Under the pieces are notes generated by a model. That model ran no database searches, was not told the origin of the DNA, and saw nothing but the letters and a program-made list of their open reading frames with translations. Position numbers and translations under genes: made by a program. Source: JAPSGM01 sp036258735 (GTDB lineage Bacteria; Chloroflexota; Limnocylindria; QHBO01). From it: a stretch of 8,303 nucleotides of DNA. Location of the stretch: contig DATADC010000158.1 of NCBI GenBank assembly GCA_036258735.1, positions 1 to 8,303 on the forward strand, in the 5' to 3' direction. Of the stretch, positions 1 through 6,478 are shown piece by piece (positions within the stretch are counted from its first letter, which is position 1; the number at the start of each line of letters is the position of its first letter).

Positions 1-68
1 GCCTCGACCTCGTCCGCGAGCGGGTCGGGCGTGGTCGGTTCGCCGTGAGGCGGCGCCGTGACAGCCAT
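1..68 (-). CDS. N-terminus of an unidentified protein (gene runs off the left edge)
   Basis: On the minus strand an ATG (66-68) lies 10 bases after the stop codon of the 67-residue gene and opens a frame that stays open to the window edge. The 22 complete codons read MAVTAPPHGEPTTPDPLADE followed by V and E. This Pro/Thr/Asp-rich stretch looks like a flexible N-terminal extension and carries no diagnostic motif. The weak GAG just upstream is the only ribosome-binding signal; the tight spacing suggests translational coupling to the small gene. Product unknown. The divergent LysR-type regulator makes it a candidate target of that regulator. The gene call rests on frame, start and spacing only, because too little of the protein is present. 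Confidence 0.5.
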   Translation of the reverse strand, partial: MAVTAPPHGEPTTPDPLADEVE

Positions 69-78
69 GGGACGCGCG

Positions 79-282
79 CTACTCGTTGACGTGGTCGCGA
101 TCGCAGTACGCCGGGCAGGTGCACTCGGCCGTCTCGGCCACGGTCAGCACCTGCGGCTGGTTCGGACCCTCGGTGCGCCACAGGAGCCAGGGGTTGAGGC
201 GTGCATCTGCCGCATCCACCTTGGCGCGATCGGCGTTCTGGGCGAGATCGCGGAACCGATCGCTATAGAAGTCGAACATCAT
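79..282 (-). CDS. Small Cys/His-cluster protein (67 aa), unknown function
   Basis: A 67-residue acidic protein beginning MMFDFYSDRF and ending ECTCPAYCDRDHVNE. The C-terminal tail holds C-x-C-x3-C-x3-H, a compact set of possible metal ligands. The CPxYCxxDH part resembles the CPxWCxxxH signature of small actinobacterial proteins such as the DUF6907 group, but membership cannot be shown here. There is no signal peptide or membrane segment. An AAGGTAGGA purine run just upstream is a good ribosome-binding site and fits either of the two adjacent ATG codons (282 or 279). The gene is first in a leftward transcript whose next gene starts 10 bases after its stop, and it is divergent from the LysR-type gene. 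An accessory or metal-binding protein for the downstream enzyme is conceivable but is inference. The gene call is supported by the ribosome-binding site, the operon-like spacing and the non-random C-terminus. Confidence 0.65.
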   Translation of the reverse strand: MMFDFYSDRFRDLAQNADRAKVDAADARLNPWLLWRTEGPNQPQVLTVAETAECTCPAYCDRDHVNE

Positions 283-302
283 CGTCCTACCTTGGCATAT
301 GG

Positions 303-345
303 CTTATCATAAGACAAGACGATTCTTTGGATGGCTGACATAAGA
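303..345. promoter_or_regulatory. Palindrome and half-site in the divergent lysR leader (candidate LysR operator)
   Basis: Positions 303-313 read CTTATCATAAG, a perfect inverted repeat with a one-base centre. The right arm recurs downstream: CATAAGA at 308-314 is repeated exactly at 339-345, an offset of 31 bases, close to three helical turns. This AT-rich island stands out in a GC-rich window and lies between the divergent starts. The same palindrome offers a -10-like hexamer on each strand (TATCAT at 305-310 on plus, TATGAT at 311-306 on minus). Neither has a convincing -35. LysR-type regulators commonly bind a dyad plus a second half-site at such a location and often autoregulate. Binding by this regulator is inferred. 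Confidence 0.45.
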
Positions 346-369
346 GTGGCTGATGCCCAGGCCGAACCG

Positions 370-1287
370 ATGGACCTTTCCCGCGTGAGCGCCTTCGTGG
401 CAGTCGCTCGTACCGGCTCGATCTCGCGTGCCGCGGAGTCGCTGTACGTGACCCAGCCCGCATTGACCGCGCGGCTCCAGGCGCTGGAGCGCTCGCTCGA
501 CGCGCAGCTCTTCGTCCGCTCGCGACAGGGCAGCCGCCTGACCGAGGCCGGGCGAGCGCTGCTGCCCCATGCCGAGCGGGCGCTGGCGGCGCTTGACCGG
601 GGCCGCGACGCCGTGCAGGAGGTCGCCAGCGGCGGCGCCGGCCGCCTGACCATCGGCGCGGCTCCGGCTGTCAGCACCTACGTGCTGCCGGCCATGCTGC
701 ATCGGTTCCAGGCCAGCCATCCGGGCGTGCGCCTTTCGGTGCGCAGCGGCCATTCCGAGGAGGTGCTCGAGATGGTCCTGCGAGACGAGGTGGAGATCGG
801 CCTGATGCGGCCCATCCAGCATCCCGAGGTCACCGCCACCCTGCTCTACGAGGATGAGCTGGTGCTGGTGGTGCACCGCGGCCACCGCTTCGCGGCCGCC
901 GGCATCGTGCGCATGGCCGAGCTGGCCAACGAGAACCTGATCCTGTTCGACCGCACCAGCTCCTACCACGAGCTGACCAGCGCCATCGTGCGCCAGGCGG
1001 GCATCGCGCCGCGCGGGGAGCTGGAGGTCGACAACATCGATGCCGCCAAGCGCATGGTCGAGCAGCGGCTTGGGATCGCACTGCTGCCGCGCACCGCGGT
1101 CCAGGCCGAGGTGGGGACGGGGCGCCTGGTGCCGGTGAGGATCACCGATATGCCGCCGGTGCGCCGCCAGATCGTCGTCGCGCGGCGGCGGGACGCGGGG
1201 GAGGTATCGCCGGTGCTGGCCGCCTTCCTCGCCACGCTCGATGACCTGCGGCCGTCCGAGGAGCGCTCGCACCGTTTCCTGGCCTAG
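370..1287 (+). CDS. LysR-type transcriptional regulator
   Basis: A DNA-binding regulator of 305 residues, the normal length for the LysR family. The N-terminal winged HTH covers about residues 1-60, with the typical run SISRAAESLYVTQPALTARL and then LERSLDAQLFVRSRQGSRLT. A linker helix follows. The periplasmic-binding-protein-like effector domain runs from about residue 90 (GRLTIGAAP) to 295, with the usual late segment MVEQRLGIALLP at 229-240. An in-frame ATG at 331 would add 13 residues. The ATG at 370 is preferred because MDLSRVSAFVAVARTGS is the standard family N-terminus, a weak AGG lies 8 bases upstream, and the CATAAGA half-site then falls in the leader. The effector cannot be read from the sequence. 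The gene is divergent from the small Cys/His gene operon, its likely target, and its TAG shares CTAG with the stop of the convergent cyclase gene. Confidence 0.95.
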   Translation: MDLSRVSAFVAVARTGSISRAAESLYVTQPALTARLQALERSLDAQLFVRSRQGSRLTEAGRALLPHAERALAALDRGRDAVQEVASGGAGRLTIGAAPAVSTYVLPAMLHRFQASHPGVRLSVRSGHSEEVLEMVLRDEVEIGLMRPIQHPEVTATLLYEDELVLVVHRGHRFAAAGIVRMAELANENLILFDRTSSYHELTSAIVRQAGIAPRGELEVDNIDAAKRMVEQRLGIALLPRTAVQAEVGTGRLVPVRITDMPPVRRQIVVARRRDAGEVSPVLAAFLATLDDLRPSEERSHRFLA

Positions 1288-4200
1288 CCGCCCCGTGCGG
1301 CGACGCCCGCTTGCGCCGATAGAACCGCCCTCGCTCGCGCGAAGTCCTCATCGTCGCGCTCGTCCAGGCCGGCCAGGACGTCGCCCAGCTGTCGAGCCGC
1401 CTCGCGCGACTCCGCTTCCTCGGTGCCAGCGGCCTCGACGAGCCCGGTCAGCGCCTGCACCCGGAGCATCGGCACACTGGCCACCTCGGCCTCGGCGGAC
1501 GCCGTGCGCAGCTCGGCGACTGCCTCCGGTCGCCGATCCGTTGCCAGCAGGACCTCCGCCCGGAGAACCCGGAAGGTGATCCGCAGCGGGCTGTCCTCGG
1601 TCTCCAGCTCAGCGGCGGTCTCCAGGATCCGCAGCGCGTCGGCGTGATGGCCAGCCAGCTGGGAGGCGTTGGCACGCAGGCCCAGCAGGACCGGCCAGAA
1701 AACGGGCGGGGTGTGGATGCCCTCGTACATCTCGACGCCCTCCTCGGTTCGCGCCAGCCCGCGCACGGCGTCTCCCAGCGCAACCTGGGCCAGGCCATCG
1801 AGCGCCTGGCCCACCGCGATCCAGATGCGGTAGTCATGCGCCTGTGCCACCTGGAGCACGCGTCGGGCGTGAGCCCCGGCGCCGGCGTAATCCCGGCGCC
1901 AGACATCGATCACGCCGGCGTGGAACTCACCGTACGCGGTGCTGTACGGATGCCCGAGCCGCTCCGCCATCTCGGCCGAGCGCCGCACGAGCTTGCGGGC
2001 CGTGCTGGGCTCGCCCCGCCACCAGCGGAGGATGGCCGAGACGACAGGGGCTGCCACGCCGGGGCTCGGACCTAGCCGGAACGGGATGGATCCGTGGCGG
2101 TCCGGATCGAAGAGCTCCATCACCCGGCGCAGGTGCTCCAGGCCTGCGCCGAAGTCCCCCAGGAAAGCGGTCGACGGTCCGGCCACCATGTGCCCCTCGA
2201 GCTCCAGCCGCGTGTCGCCGCTCTCCTCGGCGAGGCGCAGCATCCGCTTCCCCATCTCCACGGTCCGGTCGAGCTGGCCGCGATAGAGATAGAAGGTCGC
2301 CAGGCTGCGCAGGACGGGAAGCCGCGCGGTCGAGGAGTCCATGGCGTCGGAGATCTCGACCGCCTCGCGGTACAGCCGCTCGACCTCCGGCGTATAGCCC
2401 CGCAGGGCGAGCAGTCCGCGGGCCAGTGTCAACCTCAGAACCAGCTCGTCATCGCCAGATGCTGAGTCCCGCCCCGACGCGGCCAGCACGGGCAGCAGGT
2501 CCTCGGCCACGCCCAGCGCCCGGTGGTACCAGCCGCGAGCCTCGTTGACGAGCCACAGCACCTCCACGAGGACGTTCAGCCGGCCGATGTCCCCGTGACC
2601 GATGAAGTAGCGCCACGCCGCGTCCAGGTTGCCGAGCTCCTCCGCCAGGCGGTCGATGGCCGCCCGCGCGCCGGCACCGTGGCGCGCGCCACGAGCGCTC
2701 GCAGCCAGCTCGGCGTAGTACTCCGCATGGGCGAGCGTGGCTGCCGCAGCGAGCGCCGGCGCCTCGGCGAGACGCTCTGCGGCGTAGCGTCGGATGGTCT
2801 CGAGCATGGTGAACCGCAGCCCGCCTGCCACCGGCTCGCGGCGGATGAGGCTCTTGTCCAGCAGCGCCGTCAGCGTGCCGAGCGCATCGTCCTGCGCCAG
2901 GTCTGGGATGCGTGCCGCCACCTCCTGGACCGCCTCCACGCGCGCGGACGTGAAGACGGACAGGACCGCGAACAGCCGCCGCTCCTCGGGGGTCAGCAGC
3001 TCGTGGCTCCACTCGATCGTGCTCCGCAGCGTTCGCTGGCGGGCTGGCAGGTCGCGCGGGCCGCCGGGAATCGCCTCCAGCTGGCTGCTCAGCCGATCGC
3101 GCAGCTCGGCGGGCGTGAAGAGCCGGAGGCTTGCCGCAGCCAGCTCGATGGCCAGGGGCAGGCCGTCCAGCCTGGCGCAGACGTCGGCGACCGCCGCGGC
3201 ATCGTCATCGGTCAGGCGAAAGCCAGGCGCCGCCTCCTGGGCACGGGCCACGAACAGGCGCACCGCGTCCGACCGCATCGCGGTCTCGGCGTCCAGGTGG
3301 GGAGACGCCGCGGGCAGGGTCAGCGGCGCAACCGGGATGTGGCGCTCGCCGCGCAGCCGAAGCGCCTCGCGGCTGGTGATCAGCACCTTGACCCGCGGGC
3401 ATCGGGCCAGGATCTCGGAGACGACCTCGGCGGCGTGCATGACCTGCTCGAAGTTGTCGAGCACCAGCAGGGCCGCGCGTGACTGGAGGTGGTCGAGGAT
3501 CGCCTGGCGCGGATTGGCCTCGGCCGCCACGTTGATGCCGGCCGCTCGCACGATGGCGTCCAGGAGCGACCGCACGTCGCGGGACTCGGCCAGGTCCACG
3601 AAGAAGGCGCCGTCCTCGAAGGTGTGGATACGGTCCGCCGCGCCCTGCACCGCGAGGCGGGTCTTGCCCACGCCGCCCGGGCCGGTCAGCGTCACCAACC
3701 GCGTGGCCGGCGCGTCCAGCGCCTCGCGCATGGCGGCCAGCTCTGCCTGGCGGCCGACCAGCTCGGTCGCCTGGCTGGGCAGGTTGTTCGGGATGGCGTC
3801 CACGCTGCGGATGGGCGGAAACGCCGCTTCGAGGCCCTCGGCCACGACCTGGAAGAGGCGCTCGTGGGACGAGAGGTCGCGAAGCCGGTGCTGTCCGAGG
3901 TCGCGCACGTCCACTCCCATCGGCAGCGTGCCGGCGGCCTCGCGTGTGGCCTGGGATATGACGATCTGGCCGCCGTGGCCGGCCGCCATGATTCGCGCCG
4001 CGCGGTGGACGTCGAGCCCCACGTAGTCGCCGCCCTGCAGTACCGCCTCGCCGGTGTGCAGGCCGATGCGGATGCGTACCGGCTGGCCGCCGGACCAGTC
4101 CTCGGTGGCCAGCGCGCGCTGGATGGCGACCGCGGCCTCGACGGCACTTCGGGCATCGGCGAAGACGGCGAAGAAGGAGTCGCCCTCCGTGCCCACCTCC

Positions 4201-4352
4201 ACCGCGCCGCGCGTTGCGAACTCCGCACGCAGGATGCGCCGATGGCGCTCCAGCACCTCGGCGTACGCCGCGCCTAGCGCCTCCAACAGGCGGGTGGAGC
4301 CCTGGATGTCGCTGAAGAAGAAGGTGACCGTCGCGGCCGGCGACTGTTGCAT
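1284..4352 (-). CDS. Class III nucleotide cyclase fused to STAND (NB-ARC-type) ATPase and TPR-like repeats
   Basis: A large cytosolic signalling protein (1022 aa). Residues about 8-170 form a class III adenylate/guanylate cyclase domain. Metal-binding Asp15 lies in FFFSDIQGST and Asp58 in GTEGDSFFAVF. Asp109, at the adenine-specifying position, and transition-state Arg120 are kept. The canonical substrate Lys is Gly54 and the canonical Asn is His116. Residues about 196-530 form a signal-transduction ATPase: Walker A TGPGGVGKT (223-231), Walker B LLVLDN (295-300), sensor LITSRE (324-329), GLPL (397-400), then a winged-helix-like part (WSHELLTPEERRLF). The remaining ~490 residues are Ala/Leu/Arg-rich paired helices of TPR character. 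No LuxR HTH follows, unlike several mycobacterial relatives. An in-frame ATG at 4442 exists, but it lacks a ribosome-binding site and its 30 extra residues do not look like the family. The start used is ATG 4350-4352, just ahead of the conserved ATVTFFFSDI. Likely substrate ATP; activity is uncertain given the altered residues. It is divergent from a cyclic-nucleotide-binding protein. Confidence 0.93.
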   Translation of the reverse strand: MQQSPAATVTFFFSDIQGSTRLLEALGAAYAEVLERHRRILRAEFATRGAVEVGTEGDSFFAVFADARSAVEAAVAIQRALATEDWSGGQPVRIRIGLHTGEAVLQGGDYVGLDVHRAARIMAAGHGGQIVISQATREAAGTLPMGVDVRDLGQHRLRDLSSHERLFQVVAEGLEAAFPPIRSVDAIPNNLPSQATELVGRQAELAAMREALDAPATRLVTLTGPGGVGKTRLAVQGAADRIHTFEDGAFFVDLAESRDVRSLLDAIVRAAGINVAAEANPRQAILDHLQSRAALLVLDNFEQVMHAAEVVSEILARCPRVKVLITSREALRLRGERHIPVAPLTLPAASPHLDAETAMRSDAVRLFVARAQEAAPGFRLTDDDAAAVADVCARLDGLPLAIELAAASLRLFTPAELRDRLSSQLEAIPGGPRDLPARQRTLRSTIEWSHELLTPEERRLFAVLSVFTSARVEAVQEVAARIPDLAQDDALGTLTALLDKSLIRREPVAGGLRFTMLETIRRYAAERLAEAPALAAAATLAHAEYYAELAASARGARHGAGARAAIDRLAEELGNLDAAWRYFIGHGDIGRLNVLVEVLWLVNEARGWYHRALGVAEDLLPVLAASGRDSASGDDELVLRLTLARGLLALRGYTPEVERLYREAVEISDAMDSSTARLPVLRSLATFYLYRGQLDRTVEMGKRMLRLAEESGDTRLELEGHMVAGPSTAFLGDFGAGLEHLRRVMELFDPDRHGSIPFRLGPSPGVAAPVVSAILRWWRGEPSTARKLVRRSAEMAERLGHPYSTAYGEFHAGVIDVWRRDYAGAGAHARRVLQVAQAHDYRIWIAVGQALDGLAQVALGDAVRGLARTEEGVEMYEGIHTPPVFWPVLLGLRANASQLAGHHADALRILETAAELETEDSPLRITFRVLRAEVLLATDRRPEAVAELRTASAEAEVASVPMLRVQALTGLVEAAGTEEAESREAARQLGDVLAGLDERDDEDFARARAVLSAQAGVAARGG

Positions 4353-4453
4353 TGCGGTCGTCCAGTTTCGACGTGGCTCCGTTGCGTGACAAGGCTCCTT
4401 CCCGCACGCCGCGCCACGCCCTACGATGAAGCGGCACATCAACCGGAGGAAGG
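4353..4453. promoter_or_regulatory. Bidirectional promoter region between cyclase and cyclic-nucleotide receptor genes
   Basis: About 100 bases separate the two divergent start codons, so both promoters must lie here or reach into the genes. On the plus strand TACGAT (4422-4427) is a fair -10, with a poor -35 match TTCCCG (4399-4404) at 17-base spacing. TTGCGT (4382-4387) resembles a -35 but is too far away. No clear minus-strand promoter and no TGTGA-N6-TCACA-type site were found. The promoter role follows mainly from the gene arrangement. Confidence 0.35.
4445..4453 (+). promoter_or_regulatory. Strong ribosome-binding site of the cyclic-nucleotide-binding protein gene
   Basis: GGAGGAAGG runs directly into the ATG at 4454. 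It is the best Shine-Dalgarno match in the window and fixes this start. Its presence also argues against the cyclase gene starting at 4442, which would leave almost no room for a promoter. Confidence 0.8.
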
Positions 4454-4864
4454 ATGGACACCCAAGCCGCCGCCGCCATCCCGCTGCTGGCCGTGCTCAA
4501 GCCACGCGAGCGCCAGCAGGTGCTGCGGACCGCGCGGGAGCAGACCTACGCGCCGGGCGAGGTGGTGGTCAACGAAGGCGACCCCGCCACCCGGCTGTAC
4601 CTCATCAGCTCGGGCCGCGCGCGCGTGGAGATCGCCGGCAAAGGGGCGGTGGGGACGCTTGGAGCCGGGGACTTCTTTGGGGAGCTGGCGCTCATCGAGG
4701 AGCACGGGCGGACGGCCACCGTCATCGCCGATACCGAGCTCACCTGCCTGCTCATCTCGGCCTGGGAGTTCCGCGCGTCGCTCGAGGAGCACCCCGAGAT
4801 GGCCATTCCCATGCTAAAGGCCATCATCGCCCGCCTCCACCGCCAGGAGCACCACGGCAACTAG
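4454..4864 (+). CDS. Single-domain cyclic-nucleotide-binding protein (CRP/FNR-type effector domain only)
   Basis: A 136-residue cytosolic protein that is essentially one CNB domain. Residues about 5-30 form the N-terminal helices (IPLLAVLKPRERQQVL). A beta-roll follows with APGEVVVNEGD (33-43) and LYLISSGRARV (48-58). The phosphate-binding cassette is intact: GDFFGELALIEEHGRTATV (72-90), with Glu77 positioned for the ribose hydroxyl and Arg86 for the cyclic phosphate. Thr87 follows Arg86, which is often associated with a preference for cAMP or cGMP through contact with the base or phosphate; specificity cannot be read safely. A C-terminal helix (about 113-133) ends the protein. There is no HTH, kinase, channel or phosphatase domain, so it is not a CRP-like transcription factor in itself. 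It should act by binding a partner or by sequestering the nucleotide. It is divergent from the cyclase gene, which makes the two a likely maker-receiver pair. Confidence 0.93.
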   Translation: MDTQAAAAIPLLAVLKPRERQQVLRTAREQTYAPGEVVVNEGDPATRLYLISSGRARVEIAGKGAVGTLGAGDFFGELALIEEHGRTATVIADTELTCLLISAWEFRASLEEHPEMAIPMLKAIIARLHRQEHHGN

Positions 4865-4878
4865 CCGCAGCGGCGGCT
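4863..4878 (+). terminator. Short hairpin at the stop codon of the cyclic-nucleotide receptor gene
   Basis: AGCCGC (4863-4868) pairs with GCGGCT (4873-4878) around a four-base loop and overlaps the TAG stop. It lacks a following T-tract. It could help end transcription together with the larger hairpin just downstream, or only protect the mRNA 3' end. Confidence 0.3.
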
Positions 4879-4888
4879 GAGCAAACAG

Positions 4889-4921
4889 AACGGCGGCCGG
4901 CCCGCAGGCCAGCCGCCCGTT
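4889..4921. terminator. GC-rich hairpin between convergent genes, probable (bidirectional) terminator
   Basis: AACGG, CGGC and GGCC on the left pair with GGCC, GCCG and CCGTT on the right around the loop CGCA, with one mismatch and one bulged base. It lies midway between the stop of the receptor gene (plus) and the stop of the transporter gene (minus). Read leftward, a short CTGTTTGC follows the stem, a weak U-run, so termination of the transporter transcript is the better-supported role. Read rightward there is no T-tract. Confidence 0.5.
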
Positions 4922-4948
4922 CGACTCACGAAACGCTGAGGAAGCGGC

Positions 4949-6430
4949 CTAGCCGGCCAGGGTCCCTCCCTCGGCGACCGCGGACTTGTCCTCCTGCGGC
5001 GTCCGGCCTCCCACCTCGTCCCAGATGCGGACGTCCTTGGTTTCGTGGATCCAGATGCCGCCAACGATCAGCGACATCACCGCCACTGCGATCGGATACC
5101 ACAGCCCCACGAACGCCGCTCCGCCCGGAGTCACCGACGCCAGCCCGGCGAAGATGCCTCCGGCCGCCGCCGAGGCGACCATGGCGCTGGCGATGAACGG
5201 CAGCCAGCCGCCGAACTCGCCATTGCCCAGGTGGTAGGGAAGCGACAGCGAGGTGTAGCGGATCTTGGTCGGGAAGTACTCGACCAGGAAGGCCGCGATC
5301 GGGCCATACACCATGGTAACCAGGATGATCATCAGGAACACCATGACCGTCAGGCCTACGAGGTTCGGGTCCTGGGCGACCGCCGTGGCCGGCGTGGCCG
5401 GATCGGTCTCCGGGACCGGGTTGGTGAACCCGTGCATGGCGTTGAAGATCGGGAAGTAGGCCAGTGCCGCCAGCAGGCAGCCGCCCAGGATGATGGGCTT
5501 GCGGCCGATACGGTCCGAGAGCCAGCCGAAGAAGATGAAGAACGGCGTGGCAAGGGCGATGGCGATCAGCATCACCACGTAGGCGTCGACGAACCCCACG
5601 CCCAACGGACCGGTCATGAACTGCAGCGCATAGAACTGGCCCGTGTACCACACCACCGCCTGGCCGGCCGTCATGCCGAACAGCGCCAGCAGGATCAGCT
5701 TCCAGTTGCGCCGGTTGCCGAGGCTGTCCTTCAGCGGCGCACTCGACGTCTTGCCCTGCTCCTTTGCGCGCGTGAACAGCGGGGTCTCCTGCAGCTTGAG
5801 CCGAATGTAGAGGGCTCCGATCACCAGCACCGCCGAGAGCAGGAAGGGGATCCGCCACCCCCATTCGCCGAAGGCCTCGTTACCCAGCGTGAGGCGGAAG
5901 AACAGGATGACCGCCAGGGCCAGGAACAGGCCGATGGTCGCGGTGGTCTGGATCCACGATGTGTACAGGCCGCGCCTGTCATCCGGCGCGTGCTCGGCCA
6001 CGTAGATCGCCGCGCCGCCGTACTCGCCGCCCAGGGCCAGGCCCTGAAGCAGGCGCAACGTCACCAGGATCAGCGGCGCCAGGATGCCGATCTGCGCGTA
6101 GCCGGGCAGCAGGCCTACGAGGACGGTCGCGCCACCCATGATCGATACGGTCAGGAGAAATGCGACCTTGCGCCCGGTCTTGTCGCCGATGCGGCCGAAG
6201 ACGATGGCGCCGAATGGTCTCACCGCGAAGCCGGCGCCGAACGTGGCCAGGGCGCTGAGCACCTGCGCGGTGGGATCTCCGGGGAAGAAGATCGGCGCCA
6301 GGAAGGTCGCCAGCACGGCGTACAGGTAGAAGTCGTACCACTCGATCACCGTGCCGATGGCCGAGGCACCGATCACGAACCGGAGCTTGTAGTCGTAGGT
6401 ACGGGCAGCAGCAGGAGCGGCCGCAGTCAT
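4949..6430 (-). CDS. MFS transporter, metabolite:H+ symporter (MHS) type, putative carboxylate uptake
   Basis: An integral inner-membrane carrier of 493 residues with a 12-helix MFS pattern. MHS hallmarks are EWYDFYLYA in TM1 (30-38), RPFGAIVFGRIGDKTGRK (71-88, loop 2-3 motif) and RLLQGLALGGEYGGA (126-140). The second-half repeat of the loop motif is GWLSDRIGRKP (302-312). A long polar insert (about 331-358, rich in Pro/Thr/Asp) lies between two C-terminal-half helices and makes the protein longer than the usual ~430-450 residues. The C-terminus is a soluble tail (HETKDVRIWDEV onward). The ATG at 6428-6430 has AGAGG nine bases upstream (within 6440-6445). Relatives carry proline/betaine, alpha-ketoglutarate, shikimate or short carboxylates. 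Divergence from acs favours acetate or a similar monocarboxylate, which is inference. Confidence 0.92.
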   Translation of the reverse strand: MTAAAPAAARTYDYKLRFVIGASAIGTVIEWYDFYLYAVLATFLAPIFFPGDPTAQVLSALATFGAGFAVRPFGAIVFGRIGDKTGRKVAFLLTVSIMGGATVLVGLLPGYAQIGILAPLILVTLRLLQGLALGGEYGGAAIYVAEHAPDDRRGLYTSWIQTTATIGLFLALAVILFFRLTLGNEAFGEWGWRIPFLLSAVLVIGALYIRLKLQETPLFTRAKEQGKTSSAPLKDSLGNRRNWKLILLALFGMTAGQAVVWYTGQFYALQFMTGPLGVGFVDAYVVMLIAIALATPFFIFFGWLSDRIGRKPIILGGCLLAALAYFPIFNAMHGFTNPVPETDPATPATAVAQDPNLVGLTVMVFLMIILVTMVYGPIAAFLVEYFPTKIRYTSLSLPYHLGNGEFGGWLPFIASAMVASAAAGGIFAGLASVTPGGAAFVGLWYPIAVAVMSLIVGGIWIHETKDVRIWDEVGGRTPQEDKSAVAEGGTLAG

Positions 6431-6447
6431 GGGCGGGTACCTCTCAG

Positions 6448-6459
6448 CTGTCGTGACAG
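6448..6459. promoter_or_regulatory. Inverted repeat CTGTC-GT-GACAG, candidate operator
   Basis: A perfect 5-base-arm palindrome three bases upstream of the AGAGG ribosome-binding site of the transporter gene. It lies in the 5' leader, so a bound protein would block transcription or initiation; as RNA the arms could also form a small hairpin. The regulator is unknown. Confidence 0.35.
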
Positions 6460-6465
6460 GGACGG

Positions 6466-6478
6466 TCCGAGGCTCGGA
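6466..6478. promoter_or_regulatory. Inverted repeat TCCGAG-G-CTCGGA, candidate operator
   Basis: A perfect palindrome with six-base arms and a one-base centre, centred about 18 bases from the CTGTC-GT-GACAG repeat. The two sites sit on the transporter side of the divergent region. The base composition is GC-rich, so chance is possible, but two perfect dyads this close suggest a regulatory cluster. Confidence 0.35.

Noticed and set aside
307..1272. A 321-codon minus-strand frame opposite the lysR gene
   Set aside because: Composition is His/Gln/Gly/Arg-biased with no recognisable motif, while the plus strand encodes a textbook LysR regulator.
2523..4277. Long plus-strand frames opposite the cyclase gene (2523-3482, 2794-4026, 3489-4277)
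   Set aside because: They mirror conserved cyclase and ATPase motifs on the other strand and carry no motif of their own.
4353..4442. 30-residue N-terminal extension of the cyclase from ATG 4442
   Set aside because: It lacks a ribosome-binding site, would abut the receptor gene's own ribosome-binding site, and its sequence is unlike the family N-terminus, which begins just before TVTFFFSDI.
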